64,000 nt of DNA from NCBI GenBank assembly GCA_963625655.1, contig CAVFTS010000003.1, positions 1 through 64,000 of the forward strand. Direction: 5' to 3'. Positions 25,201 to 33,079 of the stretch are shown piece after piece. Numbering within the stretch: position 1 is the stretch's first letter; every line of letters starts with the position of its first letter. The notes beneath the pieces are model-generated. The model saw only the letters and a list, made by a program, of their open reading frames with translations. It did no database searches and was not told where the DNA came from. Made by a program: the position numbers and the translations under genes. Source of the stretch: F23-B02 sp963625655. GTDB lineage: Bacteria; Bacillota; Clostridia; Oscillospirales; Oscillospiraceae.

Positions 25201-26067
25201 CTATCTGTATTGCAGGTATTCTATAAACCGCTTCACCGCAAGGGAGGCGGTCTTTTTGCTTCTCATCGCAAGGGCGATGCTGCGATACGCCGGAACGTCC
25301 AGCTCCTTTGTGAGTATCCTGTACGGCGTGCGCCTTAAAATGAGCTGCGGCAGAATGCCGACTCCCAGCCCGCTTTCGACCATCGACATGATGGAGTAGT
25401 CGTCCCATGTGGTAAAATGCACCTTCGGCGTTAAGCCACAGCGCCGGAATACCTCCGAGACCTCGGAGTTTTCGCCCTTCTCAAGCAGCATGAAAGGCTC
25501 GTCGCACAGCGCCGCAATGGGGAACCTTTCGCAGTCGGCGAGCGGGTGATCTTCGGGAATGACCGCCAAGAGCTTGTCCTGCTCCAAAAAGATCGTCTCG
25601 AAATCCGGACGTGTCGGCAGCTTTAAAAAGCCGCAGTCGACCCGCCCCTCGGCGATCCACTCCTCGATCTCGGCATAGTCGCCGAGCAGAAGCTCGTAGT
25701 CAATGTGCGGGTAGTCCTTTTGAAATTCCTTGATGACATTCGGCAGCCAGTGCGTTGCGACGCTCGAAAAGGTGCCGATTCGAATTAGCCCCGATTGCAG
25801 ACCGTTCAGCTCGTCGACCTGCATTTGGAGCTTTTCGTACTCCGTAATGAGACTCCGTGCGTAGGGCAGCAGCGTAAGCCCGTCGGAGGTGAGCTTGACT
25901 CCGCCCTTGCCACGCTCCAAAAGCACGACCTTCCAGTCCCTTTCGAGGTCGCCGATCATGCGGCTTATGCCGGACTGCGAGTAGTTGAGGATTTCCGCCG
26001 CCTTGGTAAAGCTTCCGTACTCGACGGTTTTCACAAACGACAGGTACTTTTGAATGTTCATGTCCAT
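25201..26067 (-). CDS. LysR-type transcriptional regulator
   Basis: A 288-aa regulator. The N-terminal winged helix (YLSFVKTVEYGSFTKAAEIL, continuing SQSGISRMIGDLERD) is followed by a PBP2 effector domain (IRIGTFSSVATHWLPNVIKEF, VDCGFLKLPT, and SMVESGLGVGILPQLIL). It is of the CynR/CysB-like size. The start at 26067 fits a GGGGGCCGCAG site only moderately, but the sequence upstream (frame to 26211) is not LysR-like. The divergent neighbour is the truncated prolyl-tRNA deacylase gene, the likely former target; the effector is unknown. Confidence 0.88.
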   Translation of the reverse strand: MDMNIQKYLSFVKTVEYGSFTKAAEILNYSQSGISRMIGDLERDWKVVLLERGKGGVKLTSDGLTLLPYARSLITEYEKLQMQVDELNGLQSGLIRIGTFSSVATHWLPNVIKEFQKDYPHIDYELLLGDYAEIEEWIAEGRVDCGFLKLPTRPDFETIFLEQDKLLAVIPEDHPLADCERFPIAALCDEPFMLLEKGENSEVSEVFRRCGLTPKVHFTTWDDYSIMSMVESGLGVGILPQLILRRTPYRILTKELDVPAYRSIALAMRSKKTASLAVKRFIEYLQYR

Positions 26068-26187
26068 AAGCTGCGGCCCCCTTTTGCATCTGAATTTGTC
26101 ACCTAAAGCATGACAAACATTTGATTTTAGTATGGATGCCTTCATGATACACTGAACCCGCAATAAAATCAAGAGCGAGGTAAAAAA

Positions 26188-26451
26188 GTGATTAGTGTCA
26201 GTGAAATACAAAAAATTGCTCCGCAGAGCTTCAAAACGGAGCTGCAGGAGAGGACATACAGGGCGCTAAGCGACTTGGGAATAGACTTCGAGCGAGTCGA
26301 TGCTGACGGCATTGGGCGGACTCGGATAAGGATAAACAGGTTTTGGGTGACTCCCGTCGGCTTATCCTTATCTGAATCCGACCTTCGGAATTTTTTTGAT
26401 TTAAATTTAACGCCGTATTATTGCTTATTTAATGTTTATTTGATATATTAA
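26188..26451 (+). pseudogene. Truncated prolyl-tRNA editing (YbaK/ProX-type) protein
   Basis: The first about 40 residues (VSEIQKIAPQSFKTELQERTYRALSDLGIDFERVDADG, shown here in part) match the start of standalone prolyl-tRNA editing proteins, which hydrolyse Ala-tRNA(Pro). The next residues should continue with the acidic catalytic segment of the family but instead turn into unrelated, increasingly A+T-rich sequence ending FNVYLIY. The conserved editing-site Lys and His are absent. I infer that the 3' part was lost. The start is GTG with a GAGGTAAAAAA site. Confidence 0.6.
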
Positions 26452-26523
26452 TTACTTAAATAATTTATCCGTTCGTCCGGCGTCTTGAAGCGGCGGCGCA
26501 GAACGTGCCTACGGAGGATATGT

Positions 26524-27153
26524 ATGAAAAAATTGTACGGCAGTCTGAAGATGAGCTGGCTCACGGTGATACTTTTTGCGGTCGCCACGGGCATTTACAC
26601 CGGTCTTGTGATGCTCGTGGACGTTTTTGACGAAACCTCGTTTCAGGATATAGGCATAAGCTATGAGTGGTGGGTCATCTTCGCCGTTATCGTAGTCGTT
26701 AACTGCGACAAGAGCATGGAGGCAATGCTCAAGTGCTTTGTGTTTTTCCTTATAAGTCAGCCGTTGGTATACATAGTTCAGATCCTTTTAGGGTCACTTA
26801 CCGCCGATATGGCGTGGCTTTATTACGGCGGCACCTGGCTTCCTGCGACCTTCCTTACGCTGCCCGGCGGCTTTATAGCGTATCATTGCAAGAAGCAGAA
26901 CCTGCTCGGTGCGGTTATACTCGGTCTGGGCAACATGATACAGGCCTTTATGGGCGTATCCTACCTTTATAAAGCGTTTCACAGCTTCCCTCACCATCTT
27001 CTGAGCGGCATTGTCTGCTTTGCGTCCGTATTTATAATGAGCTTTTGCATCCAAAAGGAGAAAAAGTACCGCCTTGTATCCATCCTGCTCGCCTTAATAC
27101 TGGCGGGCGGCCTTGCCGTGCTTGCCGTTGAAAGAGGTCTGAGCATCGGCTGA
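26524..27153 (+). CDS. Polytopic membrane protein of unknown function
   Basis: The 209-aa protein has about six transmembrane helices with short loops (LTVILFAVATGIYTGLVML, WVIFAVIVVVNC, CFVFFLISQPLVYIV, and onward). No transporter or enzyme motif is recognised. The ATG follows CGGAGGATATG. It starts a rightward run that continues, after a 225-base gap, with the SpoIIE-type phosphatase gene, so it could be part of that signalling cluster. In the gap I see no ORF or clear terminator; only a GGAGG site before the next gene. Confidence 0.6.
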   Translation: MKKLYGSLKMSWLTVILFAVATGIYTGLVMLVDVFDETSFQDIGISYEWWVIFAVIVVVNCDKSMEAMLKCFVFFLISQPLVYIVQILLGSLTADMAWLYYGGTWLPATFLTLPGGFIAYHCKKQNLLGAVILGLGNMIQAFMGVSYLYKAFHSFPHHLLSGIVCFASVFIMSFCIQKEKKYRLVSILLALILAGGLAVLAVERGLSIG

Positions 27154-27378
27154 CGGACGGTGCGGAATAGGATAAATAAAGAGAAAGCGGTATCACGATA
27201 GAACTTATCGGCATAAACCTCACGCTTCGGGACGTGCGGCTTTTCTTCGCCGGCGGAGTTATTCCGTTTACGACGGCAATGAAAAAGCTTGAGCACGTTC
27301 CCCACAGTACCCCGGCAAAGCGGAAAATAAGCAATCATCCCCCTGCTTTCGCAGGAGATCGTGGGAGGCAAGCACTCA

Positions 27379-29556
27379 ATGAAAATTAAACTTACGAAAA
27401 GGCGTGCGGCGCTGTTTGTGTTCGCAATGAACATGCTGCTGTTTATACTGCTCACGGCGCCGTTTAAGCTCTGGGCGGCAGCGTCGGAGCTTACGCAAAT
27501 GCGCCCGACGTCGGCGCTCACGCCGGTGCTCGGCATGATATTCGGCTGGCCTGCGGCACTCGGCTGCGCAGCGGGCAATCTCGTGTGTGACCTGAGCGCA
27601 GGCTATGAGCTTCTGTACGCAGCGATAAACAGTTCTTTGCAGTTCCTCTACGCCATGTGCGCATATTTCTTCTGGAAGAAAATAAACCGGGAGAGCGGCA
27701 ACAAGAAATTCAGGCTCGACAGCGTGTCGAGAATACTTAAATTCTGCCTGCTGCTGGGCATGAACGCACTGCTGACGGTGCTGTTTACGAGCATCCTCAA
27801 TCATGCGTACAACGTTTCGGATATTATTTCACTTGATAATCTGTACCTTTTTATAAACAGCTTTGATGCCGGACTTCTCTTCGGCGCACCGCTTATGATA
27901 CTGGGAAGCCTTTTGCAGATGCACATGGAAAATCTGCGCAAGGACGGCGAGACAAAACCCGTGCGGTTTTCGATGAACGAACGCATGATACTCAACACAC
28001 TCATTAACGGGCTGTGCATTTGCGTTCTCGTCGGTACGGCCGTCTACCTGACAGACAGGTACGGAGCCGGCAATGTCGGTGTTTTGGGCAGGATATATCT
28101 TTTTGAGACGCTTGCCATGAACACCTATTTTGCCCTTTCCGTCGGCTTCATGCGCTTTACCGAAAGAAAGATATCCGACCCTATCGAAAAGCTTGCAAAA
28201 ATTGCCGGAAGCTACTACGCCGGACATGCGACGGACTCACAGCGCAGCAGGCTGCTGAGCGAATGCGAGGTCTATGCCAAGGACTCGACCGAGGTCGGTG
28301 AGCTTGCACGCTCGTACATGTCCATGATCCGTGACCTGGGGGAATATGTGGATAATCTTCAGAACGTAATGGCGGAAAAGGAGCGCATAAACGCCGAGCT
28401 TAAGCTCGCCTCGGATATTCAGGCGCATATGCTGCCCTGCATATTCCCGCCCTTCCCCGAACACAGCGAATTTGACCTGTACGCACTTATGCATCCGGCC
28501 AAGGAGGTCGGCGGCGATTTCTACGACTTTTTCATGATCGGCGAAAGCAGGCTTGCCCTCATCGTTGCCGACGTTTCCGGCAAGGGAGTTCCGGCGGCAC
28601 TGTTCATGGTCATAACGAAAACGCTCATAAAGAACTACGCTCAGACGGGCAAAGAGCCCTCGGAGGTGTTCACGACGGTAAACAGGCTTCTGTGCGACGG
28701 CAATGACGCAGGACTGTTCGTTACGGCGTGGATGGGCATTCTCGATATAAAGACCGGCGAGCTGACATATGCAAACGCCGGACACAATCCTCCGCTTCTC
28801 AAACGTGCCGGAGGCGAATTTGAATATCTGCGCGAGCGGAGCGGTCTCGTTCTGGCAGGTATGGATAATATAAAATATCGGCAAAGCAGCCTTACCGTGA
28901 AGCCCGGAGACCGGCTGTTCCTGTACACCGACGGCGTTACGGAAACGACCGATACACGGCAGCGGCTTTACGGCGAAGAACGACTCAGACGCTTTATGAA
29001 CGATCACGCACACTGCGGCACGGAGGAAATGCTCAAGGAGCTCGGGCTCTCGCTGCAAAGCTTTGCTGACGGCGAGGCTCAGTTTGACGATATAACCATG
29101 CTGCTCATTGACTTTAACGGTGCACAGAAGGCGCCGGAACGCATTTTCGAGGCGAAGGAGGAGAACGTTCCCGCAGTGCTCGGCTTTCTTGAGGAGGAGC
29201 TTGAAAAGGCAGGCTGCTCGATGAAGCTCATCATCGCCGTGAGCGTCGCCATCGAGGAGATCTTTGTTAACATCGCCCACTACGCCTACCCCAACGGCGG
29301 GGGAACGGCAAGGTTCGGCATAGACATAGACGACGATTCCGACAGTGCGACCTTCGTGATCTCCGACCGCGGCATTGCCTTTGACCCTCTGCAGAGAGAC
29401 GATCCGGACATCACTCTCGGTGCAGAGCAGCGTGAGGTCGGCGGTCTCGGCATCTATATCGTAAAGCAGACCATGGATTCGGTAACTTATGCCCGTGAAA
29501 ACGGAGAAAACATACTCACGATGACTAAAAAGCTGGAAAGGAGCCCGAACAAATGA
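27379..29556 (+). CDS. SpoIIE/RsbU-type PP2C phosphatase with N-terminal membrane domain and C-terminal RsbW-like kinase
   Basis: A 725-aa partner-switching protein. Residues about 10-270 are a membrane domain with about six helices; the stretch ALTPVLGMIFGWPAALGCAAGNL resembles ECF-transporter S components. A linker with a coiled coil (ELKLASDIQAHML) leads to the SpoIIE PP2C phosphatase (EVGGDFYDFF, VADVSGKGVPAALFM, NAGHNPPL, TDGVTETTD), with its metal-binding Asp residues present. The last about 130 residues form a GHKL kinase domain: N-box EEIFVNIAHYAYP, G1 DRGIAFDP and G2 GGLGIYIVKQ. One protein thus carries both the activity that dephosphorylates and the one that phosphorylates a STAS protein. 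The ATG at 27379 follows GGGAGG. Confidence 0.88.
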   Translation: MKIKLTKRRAALFVFAMNMLLFILLTAPFKLWAAASELTQMRPTSALTPVLGMIFGWPAALGCAAGNLVCDLSAGYELLYAAINSSLQFLYAMCAYFFWKKINRESGNKKFRLDSVSRILKFCLLLGMNALLTVLFTSILNHAYNVSDIISLDNLYLFINSFDAGLLFGAPLMILGSLLQMHMENLRKDGETKPVRFSMNERMILNTLINGLCICVLVGTAVYLTDRYGAGNVGVLGRIYLFETLAMNTYFALSVGFMRFTERKISDPIEKLAKIAGSYYAGHATDSQRSRLLSECEVYAKDSTEVGELARSYMSMIRDLGEYVDNLQNVMAEKERINAELKLASDIQAHMLPCIFPPFPEHSEFDLYALMHPAKEVGGDFYDFFMIGESRLALIVADVSGKGVPAALFMVITKTLIKNYAQTGKEPSEVFTTVNRLLCDGNDAGLFVTAWMGILDIKTGELTYANAGHNPPLLKRAGGEFEYLRERSGLVLAGMDNIKYRQSSLTVKPGDRLFLYTDGVTETTDTRQRLYGEERLRRFMNDHAHCGTEEMLKELGLSLQSFADGEAQFDDITMLLIDFNGAQKAPERIFEAKEENVPAVLGFLEEELEKAGCSMKLIIAVSVAIEEIFVNIAHYAYPNGGGTARFGIDIDDDSDSATFVISDRGIAFDPLQRDDPDITLGAEQREVGGLGIYIVKQTMDSVTYARENGENILTMTKKLERSPNK

Positions 29557-29849
29557 CGATCGATCCGGAACGGAAAAACGAAACGATGACCCTGCACATC
29601 AAGGGCAGGCTTGACACGATCACATCTCCGGAGCTTGAAAAAACGATAGATGCGCTCCCGCCTGATGTGACGATGCTGATCCTCGACATGAAGGAGCTGA
29701 CATATGTCTCCTCTGCGGGACTGCGCGTGCTGCTCGTTGCCCAAAAGAAAATGAACCGCATCGGTTCCATGAAGCTCAGCAGCGTATGCGCCGATGTGAT
29801 GGACGTCCTTGAAATGACCGGCTTTGCCGATATACTGGTGATCGAATGA
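29553..29849 (+). CDS. STAS-domain anti-sigma-factor antagonist (RsbV/SpoIIAA type)
   Basis: The 98-aa protein is a complete STAS domain: an opening strand with GRLDTITSPELEKTIDAL, then the phosphorylation-site loop ELTYVSSAGLRVLL (conserved Ser), and LEMTGFADIL near the end. In partner switching, the dephosphorylated form binds the RsbW-like kinase and releases its target. Its ATG overlaps the stop of the phosphatase gene and its stop overlaps the next start, so stoichiometry is translationally coupled. Confidence 0.92.
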   Translation: MTIDPERKNETMTLHIKGRLDTITSPELEKTIDALPPDVTMLILDMKELTYVSSAGLRVLLVAQKKMNRIGSMKLSSVCADVMDVLEMTGFADILVIE

Positions 29850-30412
29850 CGGAACTTGCTACCAAAGCCATTATTTTTGCTGCCGAAGCTCACGACGGAA
29901 TGCGCCGCAAGCAGTCGGATTGCCCATATATCCTGCACCCGATGGAGGCCGCCGTTATCGTCGGCACAATGACGGGCAATCAGGAGGTCATCGCAGCGGC
30001 CGTGCTTCACGATGTCGTGGAGGATGCCGGCGTAACCATGCGCAAGGTCGAGGAGCTCTTCGGCAAGAGAGTTGCCGAGCTCGTCGCCTCGGAAACGGAG
30101 GACAAAATGTATCCGCTCCCTGCGGAAAGCACATGGAGAGCACGGAAGTCGGAGTCGCTGCGTATTCTTGCCGAAACACGGGACAGGGAGATAAAGATAC
30201 TGTATCTCGGCGACAAGCTCGCAAATCTGCGCTCGATATATCATGTCTGGACGGAGAAGGGTGACGCCGTCTGGCAGGATTTCAATCAAAAGGATCCCGC
30301 AAAGCAGGCGTGGTATTACCGTGGCATTGCAGAGAGCACAAGCGAGCTTTCCGGCACGTCGGCATGGCAGGAACTTGACAGCCTTATCAGAACGATTTTT
30401 GCGGAGGTATAA
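29846..30412 (+). CDS. HD-domain protein of the (p)ppGpp hydrolase (MESH1/SpoT-hydrolase-like) family
   Basis: A 188-aa HD-family hydrolase with the SpoT/MESH1 arrangement: the first metal His in CPYILHPMEAA, the HD pair in AAVLHDVVEDAG, the substrate loop ETEDKM, and the final metal Asp in YLGDKLANLRSIY. Known members remove the 3' pyrophosphate of (p)ppGpp. There is no synthetase domain, so it would act as a small alarmone hydrolase. Sitting inside a partner-switch operon suggests a link between stringent-response alarmone levels and the switch. The start overlaps the STAS gene. Confidence 0.78.
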   Translation: MTELATKAIIFAAEAHDGMRRKQSDCPYILHPMEAAVIVGTMTGNQEVIAAAVLHDVVEDAGVTMRKVEELFGKRVAELVASETEDKMYPLPAESTWRARKSESLRILAETRDREIKILYLGDKLANLRSIYHVWTEKGDAVWQDFNQKDPAKQAWYYRGIAESTSELSGTSAWQELDSLIRTIFAEV

Positions 30413-30414
30413 AC

Positions 30415-31590
30415 ATGACTGAACTGCTTACATATCATATAAACGGCGGGGTGCTGACCATATGCCTTAACGGCCGCATCGACGCTTCAAACGCATCAGA
30501 AACGGAAAAACGGGTAAATGCCGCACGCACCGCCGCTCCCGGAGCCACCGTCGTGATAGATGCGGAAAGGCTTGAGTACATATCCAGCGCCGGACTGCGT
30601 ATTCTGCTGCGCCTGCGCAAGGATGAGCCCGGACTCACGGTCATAAACGTCTCGCCCGAGGTATACGACGTTCTTGACATGACCGGCTTCACTGAGATGA
30701 TGACGGTAAAAAAGGCGTACCGCCGCCTCTCCGTTGACGGCTGCGAGCTTATCGGCAAGGGCGCAAACGGCGCCGTGTACCGCTATGACGCAGAGACGAT
30801 CGTAAAGCTCTATTTCAAAGCCGACGCTCTGCCGGAGATACAGCGTGAGCGTGAGCTGGCAAGAAAGGCGCTGGTTCTCGGCATCAACACCGCTATCCCG
30901 TATGACGTCGTGCGCATCGGCGAAAGCTACGGCACGGTCATGGAGCTTCTGGAGGCCACCTCTCTGTCGAAGCTCATTAAGAATGATCCCGAACACCTTG
31001 AGATTCCGCTTAAATACTACGTTGACATGCTCAAGCAGATACACTCGACCGAGCTCAAGCCCGGCGAGATGCCCGATATGAAGCAGATCGCACTCGGCTG
31101 GGCGGCGTTTGACCGCAAGTATCTGCCGGATGAACTCGGCAGCAAGCTGTACGCCATGGTACAGGCCGTTCCCGAGCGGAACACAATGATGCACGGTGAC
31201 TACCACACAAACAATATCATGGTGCGTGACGGCGAGGCTCTGCTTATCGATATGGACACGCTCTGCATGGGGCATCCCATATTCGAGCTCGGCTCAATGT
31301 TCAACTCCTACGGCGGCTTTTCCGAGCTTGACCGTTCGGAGATGGAGCGCTTCATCGGCATTCCCTATGAGGTCGGAACGAAGTTTTGGCACATGGCGCT
31401 TGCCATGTATCTCGGAACGGAGGATGCGGAAAGGCTCAAAGAGGTTGAAGACAAGGCTAAAATCATCGGCTATATGCGGCTGCTGCGCCGCACGATACGC
31501 CGCAGCGAGCCCAACCGTGAAAGGCTCATTGAGTATTACCGCAATGCGCTCGCACGCCTCATCCCGACCGTGGACGAGCTGACGTTTTAA
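30415..31590 (+). CDS. STAS domain fused to an APH/choline-kinase-like kinase domain
   Basis: The 391-aa protein has an N-terminal STAS domain (about 1-100) with EYISSAGLRILL and LDMTGFTEMM, then a kinase-like domain: glycine loop GKGANGAVYRY, Lys in IVKLYF, catalytic loop MMHGDYHTNNIMV, and DxD metal motif LIDMDT. All catalytic residues of the aminoglycoside/choline kinase fold are present, so it is probably an active kinase. This layout corresponds to a small-protein-fusion family known from Fibrobacter and gut Clostridia. It is last in the cluster, 2 bases after the HD gene. Substrate unknown; antibiotic resistance should not be assumed. Confidence 0.82.
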   Translation: MTELLTYHINGGVLTICLNGRIDASNASETEKRVNAARTAAPGATVVIDAERLEYISSAGLRILLRLRKDEPGLTVINVSPEVYDVLDMTGFTEMMTVKKAYRRLSVDGCELIGKGANGAVYRYDAETIVKLYFKADALPEIQRERELARKALVLGINTAIPYDVVRIGESYGTVMELLEATSLSKLIKNDPEHLEIPLKYYVDMLKQIHSTELKPGEMPDMKQIALGWAAFDRKYLPDELGSKLYAMVQAVPERNTMMHGDYHTNNIMVRDGEALLIDMDTLCMGHPIFELGSMFNSYGGFSELDRSEMERFIGIPYEVGTKFWHMALAMYLGTEDAERLKEVEDKAKIIGYMRLLRRTIRRSEPNRERLIEYYRNALARLIPTVDELTF

Positions 31591-31607
31591 TTGAAAGGCG
31601 AAGAAAT

Positions 31608-31642
31608 AACGGCGAAGATTCGTTTTGAATCTTCGCCGTTTT
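31608..31642 (+). terminator. Rho-independent terminator of the signalling cluster
   Basis: AACGGCGAAGATTC pairs with GAATCTTCGCCGTT around GTTTT and ends in TTTT. Confidence 0.9.
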
Positions 31643-31751
31643 CACTGCGGGCTGTTGAGCGTATTTGATGTGCGTATTTTACAAACGGGAGCCGTCTGAG
31701 GGGGATGTATATGGCAAATTCGATAATTATGAATACATGTGCGGAAAAAGC

Positions 31752-31779
31752 TTGACTTTTATGCACGCAGATGTATAAT
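31752..31779 (+). promoter_or_regulatory. Sigma-A promoter of the arginine operon
   Basis: TTGACT (31752-31757), 16-base spacer, perfect TATAAT (31774-31779), 35 bases upstream of argG. Confidence 0.82.
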
Positions 31780-31782
31780 GAA

Positions 31783-31796
31783 TGCATAAATATTCA
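31783..31796. promoter_or_regulatory. Candidate ARG box (ArgR operator)
   Basis: TGCAT-AAAT-ATTCA matches the ArgR consensus TGAAT-N4-ATTCA at 9 of 10 defined positions. It covers the expected transcription start, a position suited to repression by arginine-bound ArgR. Confidence 0.55.
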
Positions 31797-31813
31797 GGGG
31801 AGGCACTTGCATA

Positions 31814-33034
31814 ATGAATAAACAGAGCATAAAGAAAGTCGTATTGGCATATTCCGGCGGTCTTGATACTTCCATAATCATTCCCTGGCTGAAGGAAAAC
31901 TACAACGATCCCGAGATAATCGCCGTAGCAGGCAACGTCGGTCAGGCCGACGAGCTTGAGGGGCTTGAGGCAAAAGCGATAAAGACCGGCGCAAGCAAGC
32001 TTATCGTTGCCGATCTCGTCGATGAGATGGTCGATGAGGTCATCATCCCCGCAATGAAGATGGATGCAAAGTATGAGACCTATCTGCTCGGAACCGCATT
32101 CGCACGTCCCGTCATCGGCAAGAAGCTGGCAGAGATAGCCATCGCCGAGGGCGCCGATGCGATCGTTCACGGCGCTACCGGCAAGGGCAACGATCAGGTT
32201 CGTTTCGAGCTCGCCATCAAACGCTTTGCTCCCGATATGAAAATCATCGCTCCGTGGCGTGAGTGGAATATAAAGTCCAGGGACGAGGAGATTGACTATG
32301 CCGAGGCTCACAACGTTCCTCTGAAGATCAGCCGCAAGACCAACTATTCCAAGGATAAGAACCTGTGGCATCTGAGCCATGAGGGCCTTGACCTTGAGGA
32401 TCCCGCAAACGAGCCGGATTACGACAAGCCGGGCTTTCTTGAGATGGGCGTTTCCCCGATGCAGGCTCCCGACGCTCCCACCTATGTTACCGTCGATTTT
32501 GAAGCGGGCGTTCCCGTAGCCGTTGACGGCGAGAAGATGAAGGCCAGCAAGATCATCGAAAAGCTCAACGTTCTGGGCGGCGCAAACGGCATAGGCATAA
32601 TCGACATAGTCGAAAACCGCCTCGTCGGTATGAAGGATCGCGGCATTTACGAAACCCCGGGCGGCACAATCCTCTATTTTGCGCATGAGCAGCTTGAAAT
32701 GCTGACAGTCGATAAGGATACCCTGCACGAGAAGAAAAAGCTCGCCATCGTCATGGCGGATCAGATATACAACGGCAAGTGGTACTCCGCTCTTACCGAC
32801 GCACTCGTCGCTTTTGCAAACGAGTCGAACAAGTACGTCACCGGTTCCGTCAAGCTCAAGCTCTACAAAGGCAACATTATTCCCGCCGGAACCACCAGTC
32901 CCTACTCCCTCTACAGCGAGCAGCTCGTCACCTTCGGCGAGAGCGACTATGATCAGGCTCAGGCAGCAGGCTTCATCAACCTCTGGGGTATGCCGACCAA
33001 GGTCGAGGCTCTCCGTGAGCAGGGCAAGCTTTGA
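31814..33034 (+). CDS. argG: Argininosuccinate synthase
   Basis: The 406-aa enzyme joins citrulline and aspartate with ATP to form argininosuccinate. It begins with the PP-loop AYSGGLDTSIIIPWL and contains HGATGKGNDQVRFE, DREWNIKSR-like (PWREWNIKSRDEEIDYA) and IVENRLVGMKDRGIYETPGG, all characteristic of ArgG. Length is normal. GGGGAGG precedes the ATG. First gene of a long operon that also encodes argH, a transporter, argF and carAB, controlled by the promoter and ARG box just upstream. Confidence 0.97.
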   Translation: MNKQSIKKVVLAYSGGLDTSIIIPWLKENYNDPEIIAVAGNVGQADELEGLEAKAIKTGASKLIVADLVDEMVDEVIIPAMKMDAKYETYLLGTAFARPVIGKKLAEIAIAEGADAIVHGATGKGNDQVRFELAIKRFAPDMKIIAPWREWNIKSRDEEIDYAEAHNVPLKISRKTNYSKDKNLWHLSHEGLDLEDPANEPDYDKPGFLEMGVSPMQAPDAPTYVTVDFEAGVPVAVDGEKMKASKIIEKLNVLGGANGIGIIDIVENRLVGMKDRGIYETPGGTILYFAHEQLEMLTVDKDTLHEKKKLAIVMADQIYNGKWYSALTDALVAFANESNKYVTGSVKLKLYKGNIIPAGTTSPYSLYSEQLVTFGESDYDQAQAAGFINLWGMPTKVEALREQGKL

Positions 33035-33079
33035 TGCTCCCCACTCCGAATAATCGAAAAAGCAAGGAAGTGATCGAGC

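Noticed and set aside
27154..27378. Riboswitch in the leader of the SpoIIE-type gene
   Set aside because: No known aptamer core was recognised; the region has only weak hairpins.
30415..31590. Aminoglycoside-resistance kinase
   Set aside because: The kinase fold is shared, but fusion to STAS and the operon context point to signalling; no resistance-specific feature is visible.
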